DNA of 64,000 nucleotides. Source: Bugula neritina. Its lineage: Eukaryota; Bryozoa; Gymnolaemata; Cheilostomatida; Bugulidae. The notes beneath the pieces are model-generated. The model was not told the DNA's origin. It made no database searches and was given only the letters and a program-made list of their open reading frames with translations. The stretch lies in the NCBI GenBank assembly GCA_964035545.1, contig OZ037768.1, forward strand, positions 5,509,241-5,573,240. The letters are read 5' to 3'. Every line of letters begins with the position of its first letter. Positions within the stretch are counted from its first letter, which is position 1. The translations under genes and the position numbers were made by a program. Below, in pieces: positions 26,178 to 40,700 of the stretch.

Positions 26178-26727
26178 CTAAGATACAGATTACTCTTTCT
26201 CTTTGGTAATCTGTATGAAGTTGAGTCTGAAAATTTAGAACTGAAAGCGTTTAGTAATATAGTTTACAACATTAATTTCATATACATTAAGTAATAATAC
26301 AATCTATATTAGTGGTTGAAAAAACTGTAATTATAACTTATCAAAAAAATATTGTCAAAATTCATTCCAATAAACTATGGATGTAGGTAAATTTAAAACA
26401 CGTTTGTAAAATTAAATTGTAATTGTAACTTGTATTACACTTTTTTCAATTACAGTAACAATATAAATTTCAGCTGCAATAACTTGTAAATTAACTTAAT
26501 GAATATTTCTTCTTCATAACACTTGTGATGGTGGCAACTAAGTATTTACATATTTTCTACCAGTATATAATATTTAGATTAAAGGAAATATGATCATTTA
26601 AGAATTAGCAAAAGTTTTGAGTGCTAAAAAAACTTTTTATACTGATGTACAAGAAACTCAAAGTGAATTATCAAACTTTTGTTCCCCAAATTTTAGTAAA
26701 CAATTCAATAACATTTTGTATGCTTAC

Positions 26728-26750
26728 CTTCGTTATGCTTTCTCTCTGTG
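26728..26750 (-). other. Predicted non-coding first exon of the peptide-precursor gene
   Basis: Begins about 30 nt past the TATA box and ends at a strong donor (AAG then GTAAGC, GT at 26727-26726). It contains no ATG. The intron 26727-26178 ends in TCTTAG next to the start-codon exon. The transcription start is inferred from TATA spacing only. Confidence 0.55.
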
Positions 26751-26774
26751 CTTTCTTGTCACTGTATTGCTGAC

Positions 26775-26781
26775 TTTTATA
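26775..26781 (-). promoter_or_regulatory. TATA box of the peptide-precursor gene
   Basis: TATAAAA on the minus strand, about 30 bases upstream of the inferred transcription start and about 48 upstream of the first-exon donor. It has the right position and strand for a focused core promoter. Confidence 0.6.
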
Positions 26782-28770
26782 CTTGACTGAGTGAAATTGA
26801 CCAATGAGATGCTTTAAAGCATCATTATAATAATGATTTCATACAAGAAAAACATGTCTGCTTATGCCACATAAACTTGGGCCCGCATTAGCCTTTCCTC
26901 AGAATATTATGTGAGTAAAAATCGGCATTGAAAAGCTGCCATGCAACAAATGTATACTTTGAGATTAAATATGTTATTGAAAAATAAATCATGATTTAAT
27001 TAGCAGCAGCTGGTAGTTTTCACCAAGCACCTGAAACACTTCGTATGCAAAGTTTTGTACTTTATGCTTAAATTGGAAACTTTTCCTCCCACTCCACCTT
27101 TATCCTTGCTCCCAGCAGATTTGCTGTTATTCTCAATGATTTTTCTTGTTGCTTTAGGCCGATAATATATTCTCTTCCGTCAGCATGCATTATTATTTAC
27201 ATATACATAAATTATATTAGAATAGTTAGTAGTATGCCATAGCATTGCTGATAGCACATCACAGAGTGTTGATTACTTACTATACTATACTAGAATATTG
27301 TTTTGCAATATTACATCCTATGCGTCTTCATTATTCCTGTGTGCTGTATAATTTTTCAGCTTTGTTTACCTACACAGGTAGTTTGGACTCTGTGGAAGCT
27401 TGCAGTTAATAATTTTTTACTTTAATTGCTTTTTTTAATATCAAGTAATATTTAAAAACATTTATAATGAAGCTATGTACCATAATGTTCCTTACATAGC
27501 CTACTCAGTTGGACTTTTATAATAAAAATGCAAAAGAACAAAAGGCAAAGTTTTACAATTTCAGCTGCTAAATTTAGGGTTTGCATCAATTCGTTCAATG
27601 AACCCGCAGCAGCCACCCCTAAGACCTGTAGCACTTTACTGTGTGACCTTTGTGAATCAGCCCACACACCATTTACTATGGTGATGTAAACGCCAATTGG
27701 CTTGAAGCAACACAATGCAGCATGTAGTACATAAATTATATTTATTTGACAAGAATATAATATAGGATGCCAAAAAATAAACACATTTCAACATAGCACT
27801 ATCACATCATTCATAACTGTAAAAATAGTTTATTTACAAAAAGCAGTTTAATATTGGACTTGGTTAACAATGATCAACACGAACTAGCTTGAGCCAAATA
27901 AATAAATTATGATTGGAATAAAGAAGTTTATCAGATATCATATTATATATTATTATATTATATACTATTATATTATATATTATTATATTATATCATATAT
28001 TATTATTTAAAAAAATAACAAGATGGACTGCAAGACCACTACATACATTATGAATGTATGATATGTAGATATTATATATACTTATATGTTATATGTTATA
28101 TATTATATCTGTATATATTAAATAAATTAAATTTTACCCAACTGTTTTATGTACAAACATAGCATATAAATGCGGTGTTTTTGGACGGTTTATGATAAGA
28201 GGAATATTTTCTTGTATATAATAAATTAGTAGTAAATAATAAAACAAAATATTCATATACCGAAATCAAAACGATACAATTAAATAATTAAGCTAAGTAT
28301 AAATAAATAATTTAGAAAAAACTTAAATACAAGTGATGGACGGGTGGATAAGGATAGAACAAAAGTCATTAATAAAACAACGCAAACTAATTTAATAATT
28401 TTAAACAATGGTTCAACTTCTAGATGGATGTGGTACACACGCCTCAACAATAAAAAAATTCATTGAATTCCGGTGGGATTCACATGAATACATAATCTTG
28501 TAATGTCTAACACAACAAGTCCATTGAGAATTAAAGAAATATAATAATCCTACATAGGCATCTAAAAGCACAGAATACATAATTATTCAACAAAAATAGT
28601 GCTGGCTATAAACTAACAGCAGACATTTGGAAAGTGTTTTTCAAAATCAATCGGAGTGAGCACATTGCGCAATAACTGTATACATTTCAAGTGAGCAAAA
28701 CTTCAGTAACATCATCAAAAATATATAACAGGAAATACTATCAGTACGACCATATTAACAAGAAAATACT
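26782..28770. other. Intergenic region between NEK10 3' end and the peptide gene promoter
   Basis: AT-rich, including a TATTATA-type tract at about 27936-28010. It should hold the peptide-gene upstream region and the NEK10 3'UTR. I see no other gene; the 103-codon frame at 27473-27784 has no recognisable features. Confidence 0.5.
27936..28010. repeat. AT-only low-complexity tract
   Basis: Alternating TATTATATTATATA units, nearly free of G and C. Confidence 0.7.
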
Positions 28771-31700
28771 TTATTTGCGGTGAGGATTGTGTATGTGAGA
28801 GAAATGATACGGAGGGTTGCACAGTGAGGCAGACATGGAGTAATATTTGTTCTCCTTCAGCACCTCCTCTATTACACCATTTAGTTGGCTGTAGGAAATC
28901 CCATGTGTGATATCTTTTTCAAGACCACCTGCGGAATCAGACAAAATGTCACATGTACGGCAATGAAATTTACCTCCCAGTTCAATCATCCGGAAGTGTT
29001 TATCACCATCTAATTCATGTACTAATTTAATGACATTAATAGCAATGATTATTTTACTTGCAAAGAAAAGTATTAAATAGAATAAATTCACAACTATATA
29101 ATTTATATGGCCTCCTAACTATACAGCCTCCTAACTTGGTACTCATAACTCAGTCAACTATTTTACTCACTTTCATGATCAATGGCCGATCCATTAAGAG
29201 GCTTGGTGTGGTTGGTTGCAGTAGCACCTTGAAGGTCAAAGTTTCCAAAATTTATATCTACTAAATCTGCTGAATTTTCTGCCAGTTTTGTGAGCTCAAT
29301 TTTCAAATGAGTAGAGCTTGTATTTTGTAGAAATAAAGTTCGTTTGAATTTATCCACAATACTACGACATGGATTGTGAGAGAGAGATGGAGGTAGCTGT
29401 GAGATGTAAATGATTTTATGCAATACATTGAGCAACTGCTGAATTGGATCTATCTCTTTCACTTTACTGGGAGAAATGGAGAACGTATTGGCCCCGTTTC
29501 CTGTACTCACTAGAAATACAATGTTTAGTAGTAAACTGATTCAGTCAGCTTGGCAAAATAAATGTAAACATAACACAAGTTTTTTAAACGACATTTGCTA
29601 CAAAACATGAAAATAAATGCCAAAGTATTTGTTTGACAGCCACTGATTTGCCTTTGTTTATTACTAAAACACAAGAGTGATTTGCTTAGGTTAAAAAATA
29701 CGGTGAAATGATCAGTGAACTTATAGCCATAGAATAACTCCTGTCTCATAGTATAAACTACAATAACAGTAGCCTGCTGGGTACGCAAATAACACCAACT
29801 GAGAAGGTAAATGCTATGCTGTATATGATTAATCTGCTACTTGCAGTGTCACATACCAGGACGCTTTTTGCCACCACTTCTCTCCCGCTTCCGTCTGTCA
29901 ACTGCGGGACTGCTGAGACTTCTGAGGAATATCTGAGAGACTTTACCATTTGGAGACGGTTCACCAGCCGAGCTGCTGCCAGAGTCCCTGGCTCCGTATC
30001 TGGCGAGTGCTGCAAGAGATACAGAGTCAGCATGTCTCTTTCTTATGTTCCATTCATCAACTAATAGTTGTTTCAAACATACTCATTCATATATTTAATC
30101 ATAAGATTTTGTTTTCCTAATACACATAGAGAGTAAATCAAATCATTGTTATTAAGATAGTTACAACACTTACGAGGTATCTGTACTTCAAGGTTGCTTC
30201 TCAAGTCAGACTTGTTAGAACGAGGTGCGGGCGGTGGTTTTTGCGTCTTGAAAGCATTTGAAAGTACCGTGCTGCCGTTACTGTCACTACTAGACAAGTC
30301 AGCTTCATCGTCTCCACTTGCACCTCCTTGAAATATTCCACAAGAAATTGACATGTGGCCATAAAGAAGTTGCGATATGTACAAATTTATGAAATGCTAT
30401 GCAATTTTTCATGATTAGAAAGTTCAATACATTCTGAAACTCTTTTTTTTCAAACAATCAATTAACAAAATCTACAAAGCAAACATAGATTATGATAAAC
30501 CAATGTTACCATTGTACATCTGCAATAAACTTTTATAGTTTTATTGCTAATATCATAGACTTTTGAAAAATGTGCTCTCTAAAATTCTCATGTTTTACTG
30601 TCGCTAATAAATTACTGGCTCACCTAACAAGTTATTGTTTGGGTCCACCATATAGTGATTGCTGATTCCATGCTGAGCAGCTGAAACACTCATGCTACCA
30701 CTTTGGGAGTTTGCCAACTTGTCATATCTTTCTTGTGTAGCCATAAACAACTTCTGGTAACTATTTTTGTAGTCATTGGCTTTGCTATGGTGCCTTTGTG
30801 TCCTCTTTCTTTCCTTCTCCAACTTTCTCTCTAAAGAGAATTGCTTGTGTCGTACAGACTCCAAATGTAGCATCATTTCCTCAACTATGAAGCTGGCCAC
30901 ACCCACAATATCAGGTCTTTCTGCGGGTTTCACAGTCAAGCACCTAGAAGAGAGTTTGATAACAACTTGCATAAAGAGGCGTAGTTTACTATGTTATGTG
31001 TTACATTTACTTTTATATTCAAGCATGTAAACTAAACTTCTTGCTACTCATATAAAATAGCAAACCATAATCTATAGACTATTACATACATTTATTTTAC
31101 CCGATATTGTAAAAACATCTTCTAAAATTATTCATGTACAAAAGTGAATACAACATGAAATTTAGAACGTAGTTTCATAAATCAATAGAGCTGATGTAAG
31201 CAAAGTAAAGATGAATAAAGAGCAACAGGGAACCTAAAACTTCATTTCCTCTACAAGAAATGAACATGTGTTCAAATCCTTTATTTTTTTCAAGCGAAAT
31301 ATTACTAAGCATGTATTTAAATAAATAATTATTCTTTCGAAATGGTTAATACAGAAGCTAAGATTTAGTAAGTAATTATCACCTGTACATTATTGCTTGT
31401 GATAACTGACAACATAATTACTTTGGCAACGTTTAGATCAAAGGTAGACATGACATTTATCATCACCACATGAGCCGACATAAGTGTTTATGCATAAAGT
31501 TTCAATAGAACCATACAACAGCACATGAAATCATTACCAAGTATCGGCCAAAAAGCACCAAACAATTAGATAACTTATACTTGTCTACTGGTGAATTCAT
31601 ATAATAGCTTTTCAGTATATATTCATACTTTGAAATCGTGCTCTCTATCTTTTTAGAATAAGCACCTTCAGTGAGGGGTTTGTAAGAGCCAGCGACAATA

Positions 31701-34700
31701 GCACTAGCCAAGGCTAACATGTTACTTGTGCTAAATGGAGGACTCAGCGTGCACATTTGATACAATATACAGCCAATAGCCCATATGTCTGCCTTCTCTC
31801 CATAGGGATGATTTTGCACAATTTCTGGGCTAAAGAAGACAGAAAACTATACTATATTATTCACATCCAATTTACAGCAAATTTTAGAAATTTAAAATGC
31901 ATTTAAATATTCATTCTACAATAAAACAAGTATACTGTACTCAGTAAATATTCTCCATAATCTAGCAGTCTAGTGGTCATAGTCTCTTATATGCATATTA
32001 TGTTAAATTTTAGATACTTCGCCAAGACACACATGTATTAGGAATAACTAAACCAGGCATACAAGCTTTTCTATGATTATATAAGGAATTATCTTACCAT
32101 GAATACTGTAAAGTACCCACGGTAGATCTCATATACTGTGCATCTGCTTTCTTGTGTTTGGCCAATCCAAAATCAGCTAAAAATATTTAAATCATATATG
32201 TTCAACAATATTGACACTATACACACAAGAAGGCATGGAAACCAGCAGTGATGGTGTCACTAGAATGCATGTACTTAGTTTTTCTGAACCAGAATAAGAG
32301 AGCTAGTCACTTACTTATAGTGACTTTGTCATTTTCACTCAGCATGATGTTGTTTGGTGTCAAGTCTCGGTGGACAATACTCTTCTCTTTGTGAAGGTAC
32401 CGCAGAGCAAGCACCATCTGAATGAAGATGTTCCAAATACGAGACTCTGAGAATGTTTCTTTCTTCTCCTTTAGAGACTGAAAATGTTCACCAATTGGGG
32501 CTCCGTCGATCAGCTCCATCACAATGCAAAGCTTGTTCGACTCTGTTGCAAGACAAGTAAAACAACCAATCATAGACTGAGAACAATTTTTACGACATAC
32601 AAGAATTTTTACATACACTTTTTTTACTCATTTCATTTACACTGTCATCTGCAAATCTTAAAGAAATACTTATAAATAGCGTGATCCACTAATATAAGCA
32701 CAAAATCACCATGATGAAATATTTGTTGACTGACTTTTTTTCTAGAATAAAGCGTATTGAAGATTAAGAAACTCACCAACAGTGAATGTTCTGTAGTACT
32801 TGACAACGTTGGGATGTTTCAACTCGTCTCGTATGATGTTAATCTCACTGATTATCTCTCCTGCACTTTTATCTCGATCTTTGACGTTCTTTGCTATCAT
32901 TGCTAGGTTTACCTAAAGTCATCAAATTTTCTTATAGCTTTTCGATCATTGCAAGAACAGCATTCAAATTGGATGATTTGAACCAAATCTCAAAATTAAA
33001 ATAACTAGTAAAAATTATTATGCTATTTTAACCAAAATATACTGAATACAAAATTTACAATAAAACTTTCACCCAACATTAGTCTATGTTTTAAATGTAC
33101 TGTACTCAACTGAAAGTAAGTGATCAAATATTTACCAACTATGTTTGACAAAGACAGCTGAAGAAATGCTGGTAAGCATGTCATACCTGGGCCCTAGTCA
33201 AATTGTTTGATGGTATTCGGTCACCCACCACTTATATCATTAGAAGGCTTAGTATTTACTTAATCCACTGACTTAATTGATTGAATTCACTAAAATGCCA
33301 TGTTACAGAAGAAAAATGCGCCATCATGTAAGGTTAAATATACCCGCTACCCAAACAGGACAGAGCAGAGATAGGAGAGGATAGATGAGGATGTAACGTT
33401 AAATATTACTTGAATTGTTTCTAAAGTGTAAAGACACTATTTTGACAAAAATCAAGCTGATTAATGGCAAGGAAGAATTCTAAATAGCAAAAGATCTTTA
33501 GAGAATAGCAGGATTTTTATAAAATACATACACGGAAAATATATTTTCTCAATTCACAACTGACAATGCTTACTTCTTTCAGAGCAAAATATTCTTGGGT
33601 ACGATTTCTTTTGCGAACTTTGCAGACACTACCAAACGCCCCACAGCCCAGTTGCTCCAACACAGCGTATTCTTCTATAAACTGACTTATCTCTCTCTGC
33701 TGGTTGGTGCTTTCAATACTCTCTTTTAGGTCAGACAACTCCGACTCCTTAAAGCAAAATCATGAAACATAACAAAAGTGTGTTTATAATGTGAGTGTGA
33801 GGCATACAAGCATAGCTACATAATATTAATACAAATTTATAATATTGCATAAACTTGCATACGTTACGTGTATACTACTATATATACTATATACTACTAT
33901 ATATACTATATAATATATACTACTATATATATTATATACTACTATATATATTATATACTACTACATATACTATATACTATTGCAAGTTTGATTTTTAATT
34001 ACAAAATTCAACAATTAACCACTATTCATAATTCATCACTAAGAATGTATAAGATAAACGTCTTGCTTGCTTTTAACGCACAGGATATGCCATAAAAATA
34101 TTAACTAACTTTTTCAGTTATAGCAATAAATCAAGGTGTAGTAAAGCAAGAAATTGCTAATACATTTTTATAATATTAAAACATAATAAAGTCAAATACA
34201 ATGAGAAGGCAACTCCAAAATAAAATGTTTACATACTAAATGGTTTCAGAGTGCTCCAATGTAGAGAGATATTGCATATATACACTTACTGGTAGGGCAT
34301 TCAGCATGTCTACCACAGATTGATACTTCTCAATATTGTGAACGTAGTGACCAATATTAGTGAACGCTGTGAAGATTGTGTGCGACTTGTGAAAAATCCT
34401 CTGAAACATTCGGCGATTGCCCTCCTTGCTAAAGAGAAACCTCAATGTCCTCAGAGCATTTTTCTGAAAATTAAATCCAGCACGATTTATAATTTAGTTA
34501 GCAGTTAAACTATATGCTTACAGAGTCTCTAATTAATATCACAAAATGTTAAATATGAGTATTAATTATACACAACTTAAATTTTACACACTATTTCTTG
34601 GGTTGAAAGTTTCATGGTTCTAGTGTTGTTGATCAAATATACATCATGAGGGGAAAACTCCAAGCTTCAACTGATGAAATTTGTTATGCAACTATTTAGA

Positions 34701-37700
34701 TTGGGCCAAACAAAAAAAGCAAACTTTTAAAAATATGTCTAGTCATGAAAACTCTGTTTAGAGAAATGTTTTAATTTTCTGACTCAGTATATTGAAATAT
34801 TACTAAATATAATCTCAAGAAGTTAGGAAATCTCTATTGACATTTTGTATAAACTGTTTACATAACACAAACAAGTTGGTTGTTTTAAATGACTTGTTTA
34901 CTGGACAAATATAACTACTGCATTTCATTAGCTTATCATGCTATTATCTTAAAAATGTCGACATTAAAAGTTGATGTTTTAATAGCTGCTGACGTACTAA
35001 ATGCATGCAGACTTGACAGCTCATATTAAACAAATATTTGCATTGATTTGATTTTAGAAAGTATTTTGAACATGATTTTAATAAAACACAGAAAACATAT
35101 CCGGAATGTAAAAAAAATTAAATATTATACTAAATAAATATTTGTAGACAAGAGACCCCACCTGTAGTGTCTGAGTGACTTTGTAACGCTTCACGTCTGG
35201 CAGCACAAGCAGGCCAATAGCGTAGACTCCATTGTTACTCACAATCTGCTGAGAGTTGTGGTCGTTTCTGATGAGTTGTGTTAAGGCAGCGCAACATGCT
35301 GACTTGAGAAGACAGACCTACAGCATAGCAACATTAAAATAGAGTTGTGTCATTTCAGTAGAAAACCAAATTAAATTTAAAACAATTAAAGTATGCAACA
35401 AGTATCAAAAATTCGCTCATACACATTGTTTTAAAATGCAATGACCTAAAAAAATTAAAGAGTTTTAAACTAATTCATTTAATATAGTTTACTTATGAAA
35501 ATTGGTAAAAATGCTATTCTCAACAGAGCTAACCAAGTGTCTGTTAGAAATGCTGATCTCAAGCTTTATACCCAACAGTGTGACTGAAACTAATAAAAAG
35601 ATTAGTAAATAATCAATCAATCATTTTAGCAAAAACCTGACTTCATGAAAACTACTGGTTTTATTAATTTAGCTTAGTTTAGCAAAGATAAACTGTTCTT
35701 TCTAACTGCGGGGGGGGGGGGGCGTACCTGTTCAACCATTTCTTCAGAGATGCCATTAGCAACGACAGCACCATTAGAGTCATCTGAACTAACACTGAAC
35801 AGTTGTCTAGCAACCTGCCGGCCACCCAGAGTAGCTGACGTGGGGGTCGGTAGTTCAGAATCGTTAGAATATTTCCTGTCCCTACATGCAACACAATATT
35901 TACAAAATTCATATAATTAAATTTTAGTCATATTTTATACACAGTAGACAAGCAGAACATTATTTAATACAAAGAGAGTTACAAATGAAAGATGTATGAG
36001 TTTGCATGCACTGACCGTAGGAGATTCAGAAGAAGTGGGATAACTCCAGAACTGCGTAACTCATTAGATGTATCAATGTCTTCAGCCAGTTGAACAATGC
36101 ACCAGATAATATTTCTCAGTAGCTTTAGGTCACAACCGTCTAACAAGCTGTTCATACAACATGAAAACTCATACATGTAATACACACTCAATAGTACGAC
36201 GTGTCTTCATTTCATCAGCCATGTAACAGTGTACTGTATTGTATAATATACTGCATGCACTAAAAGATGCATTTCAAAACCGCAGGCAACTCCCACAGAA
36301 TATAATGATATTGAACATACAAATACATTTAAGTTTAAATAAAACAGCTGCCAAAGTTTAAATTAGGGAGCCAGAAAATAATTGTTGCCTTTGGAGTTAT
36401 AGCACATGTTACTGTATCATGGGAGACAACTTTTTTTTGCTATGTCATCATGTGTTGTTATTACTGTATAAAACGACCAGCTAGTAGTCTGTATCAAATT
36501 GTTGCATGCAGGTAAATACCATAGACTATTAAAACATTTTACTGCTGGGCTAGAGCTGGGTTTGATAATAATAGTTATTATAGTTATTATAATAATACAG
36601 AATACAAAATCCAATAAATTATATTAATTATACAGTCTAATTTAAATTAAGGCTTGCACAAATAATTAAAAATTCTTTTTTAATAGTTCAGTAAATAAGA
36701 CCACCAAAACACTGCTATAAAATGAGTTAGACACTTATGACAGGTCAATACAAGCTGATATGACATAATAGACTATACTTTATATATTATTATATTATAT
36801 TATTACTAAACTCTATATATTACTATATTTTTATATACAAAAGCCTGCCACAATATACAAATCTGATAGAGGACTGAATGTAAGAGTAAGGTTAACTACA
36901 TTTTTGAAAAAAATTAAACCTGTGATATTTCTATATTGTATATAATTCTATGTTTAGTACCTGAGAAGCTGGGGTATTCCATCATACACTCTCACTAACT
37001 CTCTTCGAACTTGACTGTCTCCACACAGAGTCTTGAGTAACTTGGAAGCATATCTGTATAGTTACAACACTTTTTATGTATTATATAATATATGTTCTAT
37101 ATATACACACACACACATCAATCTATGTTTAAAGGCATGATAGTTATAGTGTATAACAACCAAGAGGCATATCAGTTTCTATAAGTTAATTTAGTTTCTT
37201 AATAGCTAGTGGCATTCTACCAAATTAAACATTGCAAAATCTAAGCTCTACCAACACAACTACGTTCTCATGAATCATCAGTAAACTTTATCCATAAAAA
37301 TAACTGTGACCCTTTAATTTTAGTTTTAATTATCAACTCTGCTAGATTAGTAAATTCTATTTACACCTGATTTGCACTTATTTGGACAAGGTAACTAGAC
37401 CCAGAGTAGCCAATCTCATGACCGTAAGTTACACCTCTCAACAAATTATATTTAAATATTTTACAACACTAAGGAACAATTGGTAATTGTAATTCTATCA
37501 ATAAAGCAATCATTTGAAACTGTTGAATAGTTTGGATTGTAAACATAGAAGTATTCATCTTGCTCTAGCAGTCTATTATTCAAGGTTATGTTGCATAAAA
37601 ATGACTTCAACTGCCTTGTTAAACAAACTTTAGTTTATTTTAAAAATAGCTTTAGATTGCAGTTTGCTAATCAAATTAGTGTCAACATGAGCCCAGTATG

Positions 37701-40700
37701 AGTCTAAAACCACCTACCTCTTAGAATCTAAGTCGTAGTCTTGAAATATTTCAAGGATGATCTCAATGCAATTGAGTTGACCAACTGCACACCTCGTACT
37801 TTCACTGAAACACATGAATAATTCAACTTAACTCACTGCAAACTTATCACAATGCAAAGAATAATTTGATTAATCAGTTTGAGTTCAGCAGAATGAAAGA
37901 AACCACAGAATGCAAACTGACTTCACTTGAAAAGCTCTACCAAAAATTACAAACTAAATGAAACTAAATTAAAAAAATATGCCTTTCTGGCTAATAATGT
38001 TTAAATGGCCAAATAAAAAGTGTAACCATATTATAAACATCACATTATCAATGATATATATCATAGAGTAAATGTTAGCAACATGATGAATGTAGGAGAA
38101 GTAACCTCTGAACCAGGTCTTGTAGAGAATACAGAGTACAGTGTAGCAGAGTCACATTTCCAGTGCTGAGTAACATGACCAGTGGTCTATGAGCTTCATG
38201 CTTTACTATCAACTCTCTGTGAGTGGATGAGAAACTGGACAACTTCTGGAATATATCTGCAACAGACATGTAAGTCATAGCTAGAGGTCAATGTTGTCTA
38301 CTCTGAGGCTAAGCAGCCTGTCGTCGCCGTGGTGAATACACGGTTTATAAGTTTGAGAAGTTTTTGCCTGGCTAGAAACCTGAGCTTAGAAATGTGGAGA
38401 GAGCCCTATTCACTGAGTTCCATTAGACTAAAGGTTCGCTCTCATTGCTAGGTCAGTTGGTGTCAGTAGGTGCCACAAAAATTACGATTATTAGTTTCTG
38501 GATTTACTGCAGTCACTCTAATTGACTCCCAAATGAATATTACCTCATTTCCAAAAAAATTCATCAAAAAATTCATGTGTAAAACTTTTACTTCTTAGCC
38601 ATCATTAAAAATAAAGTGTGGTATTAATTTAGATACAGCAATTAATATTCCCAAAACATAGTGAATGTTTATATTTTAATAATTCGAATTTTCATCACAA
38701 GAAAATTTTTTCTATCCTTTGGCTTACATAACTGCTGTTTAAATTATATCCTTGCTCATCAGTGGACTAAGAAAAAGTTTGACCAATTCGTGAAACTGAC
38801 AGAATCTACACATCAACTGGTGTCATAGGTAAGAGCAATGAGAATAAATATGAACTGTATAAGACCCTGTGGCCTACTGTTCATTACACCTGACATACTA
38901 ATTGCTATTTACTAAGGCAGTTCATATGACTATTACAAACTTTATCAACTTGCATCAATGATTTTACACACTCCAAGATAATATCTTTGAAACATAAGTA
39001 GTATTGATTAGCTTTATTGTTGTATATTTTCTCTAAAAATCATCAATAAATCATAATCACTCCACTGCTACATTCAAACAAAACATAAATGAAGCTTTCA
39101 TAAGAATTATTCAATATTCTGATGCTTCAACGCTCAGAAGTAAGCCGAATTGTTCATATTTGTTTGTGTAACGCATTCTACACCGTGTTGCGGCTCACAA
39201 TATAAACACTGTTACATTTTATCAGTTAGAATCATGTTTGCGTAACTTATAATTTGGAAATAATGTAGTGCATACTTTCACATACTCTCCAGTTAGATTA
39301 TAGAAACTGCTATTTATAGTTAGTTACGTTTTACAGTTTTAAAATCAATATGATGAAACTTTATTTATTAAAACCTTTCAGAAAAAAGCTGTAAGCCTAG
39401 TTGATAGTGTCCATTAATAGAACCTAATTTTACCATTTCAAAAAAATCATCTGGAATACCACTATAATACTGTCTGTTCACATTATAACACTACTACCAT
39501 CATAGTGCTTTACCATAGTACTATTGTATATCATGTTATATAATATCACAGTACTCTTGTACTATGGTTGTGGGTATCGTTTGTGAATGGTTTGTAATCT
39601 CACAGAATTGCTGACTTATAATCAGCAGCTAATTAATGTCCTTCATGTCAGACAAGTATTTAATCTGCTATAATACGAAATCAGTGACCGGATTTATTGT
39701 CTCCTGCCTTTTAGTTCATCCTTCTAATTATTTCTCTGTATTTTGCTATAGAAATGACATAAAGTAACCCCACATTCTGGAAAGTCATATAGCTGTGCGA
39801 GCAGATTGAATAAAAGACACATATTTCAACTAATCACAAATACTATTAAAACCTGTTAACATGAGAATGGTCACTCTTCCATTTATCAAAAACTACATGC
39901 TCCATCTTTTCATTATTTGGGCAATTTCAACATTTTTAGAGTTGCTTTATTTTTACGTTGAATTGAAGTATCTTGATTTCAAGTGGAGCTGACCACCTCC
40001 ATGTTATAGAGTAGAGCACAGTTTGAAGCAGCTAAACTGGCACATAACTAATTTTCATTAAATCTTAGTTTAATTTTAAGCCGGCATAAACAAGGGAACT
40101 TTAGGTGCAATAATGGAGAAATTAAAAAAGCATGTGTTCTAGATAAGAAATGTAGCAAAAGAAGTTACATTTTCATAAAAATTTCAACCCTTCCAAAAAC
40201 CAAAACTTAAGAAGAAAATTTTTCTATTTCTGCAGCTAAATAGTAGTAGCTCAGTAAAGCAGTGTACTATGAGCCAACAGTGTAATAGTTATAGTTATAG
40301 TTGATACTCACTGGTCATCTCTATGAGGATCTTGTCAGCAAACAAAGTCTCTTCCTCAGACAGATACCGCATGACAGTTGATTGGAAGAACTCGCAGAAC
40401 TTTGGCAGACCGCCAAGTTTGACAAACATTTCCTGATAGGTTGAGTCTCTCATAAGCATTCTCATAACTGTCATCACCCGGAAGATGTTCTCAAGGGGGG
40501 CTCTGTCTGTCCACACTCTATAAATAGATAATATTATCAAGAACTTCAACTATAAACTAGTAAAAATATTGTCCAACATGCCTACATAAATTCCTTCCAC
40601 ACACCCATTAGAATCAGCATATTTAAAATACTATTCACTCAATTTTACTTTTAACGGCTCAATATTTAACCAATTTATTGTTTTGTATATTATAAATTGT

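Noticed and set aside
27473-27784. 103-codon minus-strand frame
   Set aside because: No recognisable domain, no supporting promoter or splice context; likely chance in AT-rich DNA.
36139-36147. Alternative NEK10 acceptor at 36141-36140 for exon 36147-36016
   Set aside because: It would put the exon out of phase with the preceding one and create a stop; the acceptor at 36149-36148 restores SLLDGCDLK, which matches the family.
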